A stretch of DNA of 64,000 nt from CAUZWH01 sp965224275 (GTDB taxonomy: Bacteria; Pseudomonadota; Alphaproteobacteria; SHVV01): contig CBDCYR010000001.1 of NCBI GenBank assembly GCA_965224275.1, positions 62,001-126,000 on the forward strand, in the 5' to 3' direction. The position numbers and the translations under genes were made by a program. The stretch's first letter is position 1. Every line of letters starts with the position of its first letter. Positions 58,887 to 64,000 of the stretch are shown one piece after another. The notes below the pieces were generated by a model, which worked only from the letters and a program-made list of their open reading frames with translations, made no database searches and was not told the origin of the DNA.

Positions 58887-59140
58887 CCCTGGAGGAGCGC
58901 GCTGCCCGCGGCTGCCTCGCGACCGGACGCCATAAACACGGCACGGCAGCAGCGGTGGGCGCGAAGGTGGAAGCCCTTGGGCAGCCGGTGCAGCCGCTAT
59001 CGGTTGCGCAAGATCACCATCGGACCGCTATTCGGGCAGATCAAGTAGGCCCGAAGCTACCGCCGGTTCCTGCCGCGCGTCCTCGATACATCAATGCGAG
59101 CTCGTCCGCATCGCCCAAACGTTGACAAGCTAGCCACCTA
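58887..59140 (+). pseudogene. IS1182-like transposase C-terminal remnant
   Basis: Directly after the IS21 right end, plus-strand frames read LEERAARGCLATGRHKHGT and, in another frame, RYRLRKITIGPLFGQIK, then ARSYRRFLPRVLD. This matches the C-terminal part of IS1182-type transposases (IATGRQKHG, then YRLRKQTVEPVFGQIKQARGFRRFL). Stop codons and frameshifts show it is dead. Confidence 0.6.
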
Positions 59141-59514
59141 CGCGAGGTGGCGTTTCGCACCAACGTCACGTCCTAACTCGCGCGGCGCAGCGCGCCGTTT
59201 CGCCGGCGGCGATCTGCGTTCGACGCATGAACGGCTCTTTGCAGCCAATAAGGGCGATAGCAAGCGCAGAGCCGAACGGTTCGCTCCAGACTGCGGCTCC
59301 GTGTCAGAGCAGCTCTTCGTCGAGTCGCTGGACACCTGCGGCCGTATCCGGCTGGCCGGCGGCGGCGCGTTCGAATTCGGTCTCGTCTCGACAGGGCTGA
59401 TGGTTCACGACCACTTGAAGGCGGGGCCGTGGTGGAGCGGTGCCGAGGCACTCACGCCATTCGTCATACAGCCGGAACGGATTGAAACCACGCCAGATCA
59501 GCACGGGCCGGGCT
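59141..59514. other. No gene recognised (374 bp)
   Basis: Several overlapping open frames exist on both strands because the sequence is GC-rich, but none shows a family motif, ribosome site or plausible composition. Probably intergenic or degraded sequence between the transposase remnant and bfd. Confidence 0.4.
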
Positions 59515-59712
59515 CTACTCGGCGGCGGCCAGCGGCTCGTTGCCGCGCGACAGGAGGCCGTCGATCAGGTCCTGCGCGTAGGTGAGGCAGCAGCCGCACA
59601 CCGGTGGCCTGCCCAACGCGCCATAGGCATCGACGGCTCGGCAGATCTCGCTGCCCTTGGCGACACGCTCGATGTCAGATTCGCGATAGCTGTTGCAGAT
59701 GCAGACGTACAC
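59515..59712 (-). CDS. bfd: Bacterioferritin-associated ferredoxin
   Basis: A 65-residue [2Fe-2S] protein with the Bfd cysteine pattern: VYVCICNSYRESDI (C-x-C) and PPVCGCCLTYAQDLID (C-x-x-C). Bfd reduces the haem of bacterioferritin to release stored iron. The GTG at 59712 is preferred, since GGGGA lies just upstream and the family begins at YVCIC; an ATG at 59745 would add 11 residues overlapping a probable Fur site. It belongs to an iron module with fur and bfr. Confidence 0.88.
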   Translation of the reverse strand: MYVCICNSYRESDIERVAKGSEICRAVDAYGALGRPPVCGCCLTYAQDLIDGLLSRGNEPLAAAE

Positions 59713-59723
59713 GGAATCCCCAT

Positions 59724-59769
59724 TGCGAATGACTAGCAGTTGCATTAGTGTTACTGAAAGTCATTCGCA
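59724..59769. promoter_or_regulatory. Two Fur-box-like sites between bfd and the small unknown gene
   Basis: TGCGAATGACTAGCA (59724-59738, plus) and TGCGAATGACTTTCA (59755-59769, read on the minus strand) are 13/15 identical and arranged as an inverted pair. They resemble the TGCNAATNATTNNCA-type sites reported for alphaproteobacterial Fur. The sites sit in the divergent promoter region between bfd and the gene at 59818. I infer that both genes respond to iron through the Fur encoded 260 bp away. Confidence 0.6.
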
Positions 59770-59817
59770 ATTGCAACTCCAAAATACGAGATGATCGCGC
59801 AAAACCGGGAGGACGGC

Positions 59818-60048
59818 ATGGCGAGAGAATGTCGAAGCGCGGCGATCCGCGCATACAACGAGCTCCGGTCGCGCGGCCTGGGCGAGGTGGTCGCGTTCGA
59901 CGCCTCCGTCAGGGTGTATCGGCACTACCACCCCGGGAGCGCCACCGATCGTGCCCGCGATCTAGTCGCGCATTGGATTGAAGAAGACATCGAAGACACC
60001 GTGCGGACCCCGGCCGGCGCTGCCGGCACCACTATTTCCGCCGACTAG
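59818..60048 (+). CDS. Small unknown protein in the iron module (76 residues)
   Basis: Not assigned to a named family. The product is ARECRSAAIRAYNELRSRGL..., with FDASVRVYRHYHPGS and a C-terminal helix (RDLVAHWIEEDIEDTV). It is soluble and mostly helical. GGGAGGAC precedes the ATG at 59818. It is divergent from bfd with two Fur-box-like sites between them, and its last 17 bp overlap the end of fur on the other strand. An iron-related role is likely from context alone. Confidence 0.7.
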   Translation: MARECRSAAIRAYNELRSRGLGEVVAFDASVRVYRHYHPGSATDRARDLVAHWIEEDIEDTVRTPAGAAGTTISAD

Positions 60049-60484
60049 CCCGCTCCCTCACCGCCACACCGAACAGCTCCAACCTGTGACCTTCAAGTCG
60101 GTAGCCTAGTCGTTTGGCGATGCGGCATTGAAGCTCCTCGAGTTCGGGATCGCTGAACTCAATCACCTCCCCCGTATCGATATCGATCAGATGATCGTGG
60201 TGGGCTTTGGAAGCCTGCTCGTACCGCGCCCTGGCGCCCCCGAAATCGTGGCGGGCTAATATGCCAGCCCCATCCAGCATGCGCATCGTGCGGTAGACCG
60301 TCGCGATACTGATGTTCGGGTCCAGCGCCAGGGCGCGCGAATGGACGTCGTCGACGGTCGGGTGATCATCCGCTTCGGCCAGGACACGGACGACGAGGCG
60401 ACGTCGGGGGGTAACGTGCAATCCGTTTTCGACGCAAACGGCCTCGAACTGCCTCATCAGGTCCGTATCGGCCGGTCGGTCCAT
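60032..60484 (-). CDS. fur: Fur-family iron regulator
   Basis: A 150-residue Fur-family repressor. The winged-helix part has LHVTPRRRLVVRVLAEADDH and NISIATVYRTMRMLDGAGIL, and the metal site has KAHHDHLIDIDTGEVIEF. The CxxC zinc cysteines of E. coli Fur (HLICLDCGK) are replaced (HLIDIDTGE), as is common in alphaproteobacterial Fur. ATG 60484 gives the usual length; the open frame extends far upstream over the bfr promoter but has no similarity there. Divergent from bfr. Confidence 0.92.
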   Translation of the reverse strand: MDRPADTDLMRQFEAVCVENGLHVTPRRRLVVRVLAEADDHPTVDDVHSRALALDPNISIATVYRTMRMLDGAGILARHDFGGARARYEQASKAHHDHLIDIDTGEVIEFSDPELEELQCRIAKRLGYRLEGHRLELFGVAVRERASRRK

Positions 60485-60658
60485 GGTGAATCGACTTTGT
60501 GTTCTTCCGCCAGCGTGGGCTATCAATATGCGCCAACCCATCGATCCTAGTCCAGGACGGCAAGGTGTGAACAGAAACAGGTAAGCGCCGGCGCCACGAC
60601 CCGAACGCCCGGACAAGCGCCGATATCGCCGACGCCACCGCAGACTGAAAGGCCGAAC

Positions 60659-61138
60659 ATGAAGGATAACGACGCAACCGTTGAGCACCTGCAGAAGGTC
60701 CTCATCGCCGAGCTGACCGCCGTCAATCAGTATTTCCTCCATTCGCGGATGTTCGACAATTGGGGCCTCCACAAGCTCGCGAAGTACGAGTATGAGGAAT
60801 CGATCGACGAGATGCGCCACGCGGATCACCTGATCAAGCGGATTCTGTTTCTCGAAGGCCTTCCCAATCTGCAGAGACTGGAGAAGCTGTTCATCGGTCA
60901 GGACGTGCCCGAGATGCTCCGCTGCGATCTCAAGCTCGAGGGGATCGCCATGTCCCTGTTGCGTGACGCGATCGCCTACTGCGAGAGCGTCAGCGACTAC
61001 GTTTCACGAAGCCTCTTCGATCGAATCCTCAAGGCCGAGGAGGAGCACGTCGACTTCCTCGAAACCCAGCTCCAGCAGATCGAGCTGATGGGCGTGGAGA
61101 ACTATATCCAGCTGCAGAGCGAGGGCGCCGAGGACTGA
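60659..61138 (+). CDS. bfr: Bacterioferritin
   Basis: A 159-residue haem-containing ferritin. All ferroxidase ligands are present (E18, E51, H54, E94, E127, H130), as is the haem-ligand Met52 in DEMRHADHL. The protein forms a 24-subunit shell for iron storage and is the partner of Bfd encoded nearby. It is divergent from fur across 174 bp, in which no clear Fur site was found. Confidence 0.97.
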   Translation: MKDNDATVEHLQKVLIAELTAVNQYFLHSRMFDNWGLHKLAKYEYEESIDEMRHADHLIKRILFLEGLPNLQRLEKLFIGQDVPEMLRCDLKLEGIAMSLLRDAIAYCESVSDYVSRSLFDRILKAEEEHVDFLETQLQQIELMGVENYIQLQSEGAED

Positions 61139-61172
61139 CCATCCCGGCGCGCCGCCGCCGAAACCGGCAAAG

Positions 61173-61490
61173 CTACTCGAACACAGCCTCGAGGCTGTAG
61201 GAACCTTCGAACTCAATCGCCACGGACCGAGGTGCGACTGCTTCCTCAATGGCCCGCGTGTGTATCTTCAACGGGTCGATCACCGCCTGCACGCGCGCGT
61301 TGACGGCGTTCAGGCCGGTCCCGTTCAGATGCTGTCCTCACAGCAGAAACTCGACCGCATGATGGCTGGTCGCGGCGTTTGCCTCGACCCCGTCCAGCTC
61401 TTGAAGCGTAGCGAGCCCGAGCGGTGGTATCGATGTGTCACGGTCCGCGTTTCTCCGGGTCGAGAGGGTGGGGCCGCTGACCACGGCAAA
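61173..61490 (-). pseudogene. Unidentified minus-strand frame interrupted by a TGA, cut by IS21
   Basis: On the minus strand, frame LATLQELDGVEANAATSHHA...VEFLL is followed by TGA (61338-61340) and then continues in the same frame as GQHLNGTGLNAVNARVQAVI, ending ...FEGSYSLEAVFE at a TAG (61173-61175). Both parts look protein-like. I do not recognise the family. It may be a nonsense-mutated gene whose 5' part was lost when IS21 copy B inserted at 61554, or a chance open frame. Confidence 0.3.
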
Positions 61491-61523
61491 ATGTATTGCA
61501 ACTGATGCGCATTTGCAATACAT
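61491..61523. promoter_or_regulatory. 33-bp palindrome, possible Fur-type operator, beside IS21 copy B
   Basis: ATGTATTGCAA (61491-61501) and TTGCAATACAT (61513-61523) form perfect 11-bp arms around CTGATGCGCAT. The internal TGCAACTGATGCGCA loosely resembles the Fur-box-like sites near bfd. Any plus-strand gene it served has been displaced by IS21 copy B, which starts 30 bp to the right. Confidence 0.45.
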
Positions 61524-61753
61524 GGTTCGGTATTCTGGGCGTCCACTGCATAGTGTCAATCGGCGTCCAAAATTGACCCCCAATCGGCGTGCAATATTGA
61601 CCCCCCTGAGCGGCACGGCGGAGGTTGTCCCGGTAGTCAATAGGGGGGACCCGAGCGGCTTCGTGTAGCGCCTTGCGGTGCGCGGAGCGAAGCCGCGTGG
61701 GAGGTACGGGTTGACCCAGCGGGGCAAGCGGGCCGCAGGCACGGCCTGCCGGG

Positions 61754-62482
61754 TCAGCAGCGGTTCTTGAAGCGCCAGCTCTCGTTGCCGGTCTCGATGA
61801 TCTCGCAATGGTGGGTCAGGCGGTCGAGCAGCGCGGTGGTCATCTTGGGGTCGCCGAAGACGGAGGGCCATTCGCCGAAAGCGAGGTTGGTGGTGACGAT
61901 GATCGAGGTGCGCTCGTAGAGCCGGCTCATCAGATGGAACAGCAGCTGGCCGCCGGCCTGGGCGAAGGGCAGGTAGCCGAGTTCGTCGAGGATGACGAAG
62001 TCGCGTCGGATGAGCTGGTCTGCGGTGCGGCCCTGGCGTCCGGCACGGAGTTCGGCCTCGAGATGGTTGACCAGGTCGACGACGTTGTAGAAGCGGCCGC
62101 GTGCGGCCTTGCGGATGCAGGCGCGGGCGATGGCGACGGCGAGATGGGTCTTGCCGGTGCCGGTGCCGCCGACCAGCACGATGTTGCGCTTGCCCTCCAG
62201 GAAGCCACCTGTGGCGAGTTCCTGGATCAGGGGCTCGTTGACCGGTGAGGCGGCGAAGTCGAAGTCGGCCAGCTCCTTGGCCGTCGGCAGCCTGGCGGAC
62301 GCCATCTGGTACTTGATGGAGCGCGCCTGCTTGTCGGCGACCTCGGTCTGCAGCAGCGTACCGATGATCTGCTGCACCGGATGACGGCGCTTGAGACCGT
62401 CGGCGAGGATGTCGTCGTAGGCGGCGCGCATGCCCGCGAGCTTCAACGCCGTCATCATCGCCAGCACCTCATGACGCTCCAT
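61754..62482 (-). CDS. istB: IstB helper ATPase of IS21 (copy B)
   Basis: A 242-residue AAA+ ATPase, identical in protein sequence to copy A as far as I can compare, with Walker A GGTGTGKTHLAVAIA. A few silent differences exist near its 3' end. It overlaps istA by 14 bp. Confidence 0.95.
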   Translation of the reverse strand: MERHEVLAMMTALKLAGMRAAYDDILADGLKRRHPVQQIIGTLLQTEVADKQARSIKYQMASARLPTAKELADFDFAASPVNEPLIQELATGGFLEGKRNIVLVGGTGTGKTHLAVAIARACIRKAARGRFYNVVDLVNHLEAELRAGRQGRTADQLIRRDFVILDELGYLPFAQAGGQLLFHLMSRLYERTSIIVTTNLAFGEWPSVFGDPKMTTALLDRLTHHCEIIETGNESWRFKNRC

Positions 62483-63992
62483 GACCGGCCTCCCTCAGGC
62501 GATCGTAGCGCTGACAGTCGGCCACCGGCCGGTGGCGAAGCTGCAGGCCCTCGGGCGTCGGGATGGTCGCCGGCGGTGCCGGCTGGCACTGCCGGGCGAG
62601 GATGTTGAGCACGACGTCGGCGCTGCAGGCGCCGAAGTCGAGCGCCTCGGCACAGGCCGCCTCGACCGCCTCCAGCCCGTCCTCCTGAACCGCCGCGAGG
62701 ATCCTCACGAACTGCCTGTCACCGTCGTCGCAACCCGTCAGCCGGGCCCGTATGCGGCCGAGCGCGCCGGGCAGTTGCCAGCCCTTGAAGGGCGCGCCGT
62801 TCCTCAGCGCACCAGGCTTCCGCGTCAGGATCGGCACGTAGTGCCACGGATCGTAGGCGATCTCGCCGCGCCCGAAGCTCCGGGGATGCTCGGCGACGGT
62901 CTCGCCGTCCTGGCGGATGACGATCCGATCGGCGTAGGCCCGCACGTCGACCGGCCGCCCGACGGCACGGGCGGCGACGCTGTAGTGGTTGTTGTCGAAG
63001 CGCACCAGACAGGTCTTGGACACCGCCACCTCGGTGGCGTGGAAGCCGTCGAAGGGGCCGCGATAGGCCATCAGGAAGGGCCGCTCCTCCTCGAACACCT
63101 GCCACACCGTCTTGCCCTCGATCGTCGGATGCGGCCGCTTCTTGGCGTCCTCGATACACCGATCCATCAGCCACGCGTTGATCTCGGCGTAGGAGCGGCC
63201 CCGCGGGATGGGCACGAACAGGCGGCCGCGGACGTCACCCACCTGCCTCTCGACCTGCCCCTTCTCCCAGCCCGCACCCGGAGTGCACGCCACCGGCTCC
63301 ACCAGATGGTGGGAGCACAGCTCCAGAAAGCGCCGGTTGTAGGCGCGCTCCTTGCCCACGAAGACCATGCTCACCGCCGTCTTCATGTTGTCGTAGATGC
63401 CCCGCCGGCAGACCCCGCCGAAGAAGTGGAAGGCCCGTTCGTGCGCCTCGAACACCATCTCCTGGCTCTCGCGCGGGAAGATCTGAACCAGCTGCATGCG
63501 GCTGTAGCAGAGCCGCATGTGCGCCGCCTTCACCTTGGTCGTCACACCCGACAGGCGCGCGTACTCGTGGCTCCAGTCGAACTGGTAGGCCTCGCCGGGA
63601 TCGAAGCTCAGCGGCACAAAACCCTGCGACGGCGACAACAGCCGCCACCGCCGACGCCAGGTCCTGGCGTAGCGGCGCACCGCGTCGTAGCCGCCGCCAT
63701 AGCCCAGAGCCGCAAGATCTTCATGAATCCGCAGCAGAGACAGCCGATCCCGGCGCGGCTTCTTCTCGTTGGCCTCCAGCTGGCGCTCGAGCTCATCCAC
63801 CCACGGTCCAAGCTTCGGCATCGGCTGGATCTTGCGCGCGTAGCTGTACGAGGTCTCATCGCCCCGCACCACCTTGCGCACCGTGTTCTTCGAAACCCTC
63901 AAATCCCGGGCGATCTTCTTGATCGGAACGCCCCTCACCAGATGATCCCGACGGATCCGTGCAATCGTCTCCACTACCAGCATCTCCCCCAC
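62469..63992 (-). CDS. istA: IstA transposase of IS21 (copy B), intact
   Basis: A 507-residue transposase with an N-terminal helix-turn-helix (VPIKKIARDLRVSKNTVRKV) and an integrase core with FDWSHEYARLSGV, RGIYDNMKTAVSMV and EKGQVERQVGDVRG as the DDE region. The frame is complete from the GTG at 63992; an ATG at 63983 is an alternative start. Together with istB it should make a functional IS21 transposition machinery that could also act on copy A. Confidence 0.94.
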   Translation of the reverse strand: MGEMLVVETIARIRRDHLVRGVPIKKIARDLRVSKNTVRKVVRGDETSYSYARKIQPMPKLGPWVDELERQLEANEKKPRRDRLSLLRIHEDLAALGYGGGYDAVRRYARTWRRRWRLLSPSQGFVPLSFDPGEAYQFDWSHEYARLSGVTTKVKAAHMRLCYSRMQLVQIFPRESQEMVFEAHERAFHFFGGVCRRGIYDNMKTAVSMVFVGKERAYNRRFLELCSHHLVEPVACTPGAGWEKGQVERQVGDVRGRLFVPIPRGRSYAEINAWLMDRCIEDAKKRPHPTIEGKTVWQVFEEERPFLMAYRGPFDGFHATEVAVSKTCLVRFDNNHYSVAARAVGRPVDVRAYADRIVIRQDGETVAEHPRSFGRGEIAYDPWHYVPILTRKPGALRNGAPFKGWQLPGALGRIRARLTGCDDGDRQFVRILAAVQEDGLEAVEAACAEALDFGACSADVVLNILARQCQPAPPATIPTPEGLQLRHRPVADCQRYDRLREAGHGAS

Positions 63993-64000
63993 CTCGTCTG

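Larger units (their letters stand above)
61554..64000 (-). mobile_element. IS21-family insertion sequence, copy B (runs off the right edge)
   Basis: Starts TGTCAATCGGCGTCC like copy A and is almost identical to it. By comparison about 100 bp of the right end lie beyond the window. Same orientation as copy A, so the two copies form direct repeats 2.7 kb apart around the iron module. Confidence 0.92.

Noticed and set aside
60485..60829. An N-terminal extension of the Fur frame by about 115 residues
   Set aside because: The extension runs through the bfr start region on the other strand and has no similarity; Fur begins normally at 60484.
61338..61340. The in-frame TGA as a selenocysteine codon
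   Set aside because: No SECIS-like hairpin could be recognised next to it, the flanks do not resemble any selenoprotein, and the gene looks cut by an IS.
56343..64000. Iron module as part of a magnetosome island
   Set aside because: fur, bfr and bfd are general iron genes, and no mam or mms gene is present in the window.

Overview
The window looks like the chromosome of an alphaproteobacterium, most likely Rhodospirillales-like. The evidence is a fairly GC-rich sequence, the murA / DUF2948 / hisG / hisD ... maf / rng / yacG / tRNA-Phe order, an Alph_Pro_TM (TIGR02186) protein beside TauE, and a Fur that lacks the structural-zinc cysteines. No rRNA, CRISPR array or phage was seen. The genome carries many insertion sequences. 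I count four nearly identical IS5-family copies, one IS3, one complete and one truncated IS256, two IS21 copies (one running off the right edge) and an IS1182-like remnant. Several genes are broken by them, and most of the breaks can be rebuilt to the base.

Region 1 (1-13097, minus strand) is a probable catabolic operon. In transcription order it has two paralogous proteins, each made of three RidA/YjgF domains (the first interrupted by IS5), a form II CoxL-like molybdenum hydroxylase, a Rieske oxygenase, a polyamine-type ABC importer (two permeases, binding protein, ATPase), an unrecognised 206-residue protein and a DUF1116 protein resembling AllG of oxamate carbamoyltransferase. I infer uptake and oxidative breakdown of a small nitrogen-containing compound. 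This is the best candidate for an undescribed system.

Region 2 (13324-31725) holds a GAF/HD-GYP phosphodiesterase, an SMP-30-like lactonase, an acyl-CoA synthetase, a sulfur/redox group (CcdA-like, TusA, TIGR02186, TauE), a scrambled outer-membrane barrel pseudogene, an Mpo1/DUF962 protein and a plus-strand fatty-acid oxidation cluster (two acyl-CoA dehydrogenases, thiolase, a 3-hydroxyacyl-CoA dehydrogenase/enoyl-CoA hydratase fusion, CaiB-type CoA-transferase, SCP2) ending at a PaaI-like thioesterase.

Region 3 (31878-45980) has a type I secretion ABC transporter and HlyD adaptor, then decayed signalling genes: the C-terminal half of an adenylate/guanylate cyclase and pieces of an AAA-type ATPase, separated by IS3, IS256 and IS5. 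A large FecR-domain exported protein follows, its last six codons displaced by a tandem IS5 pair.

Region 4 (46093-55772) is housekeeping: tRNA-Thr(GGT), murA, DUF2948, hisG, hisD, maf, rng, yacG and tRNA-Phe(GAA). A frameshifted fumarylacetoacetate hydrolase-like gene and an EamA transporter sit where relatives usually carry UPF0262, a low-molecular-weight phosphatase and infA.

Region 5 (55893-64000) begins 120 bp after tRNA-Phe. It consists of an IS256 fragment cut by IS21, an IS1182-like remnant, and a compact iron module (bfd, a small unknown gene, fur, bfr) with Fur-box-like sites, closed by a second IS21 copy in the same orientation. The module therefore has the layout of a composite transposon.
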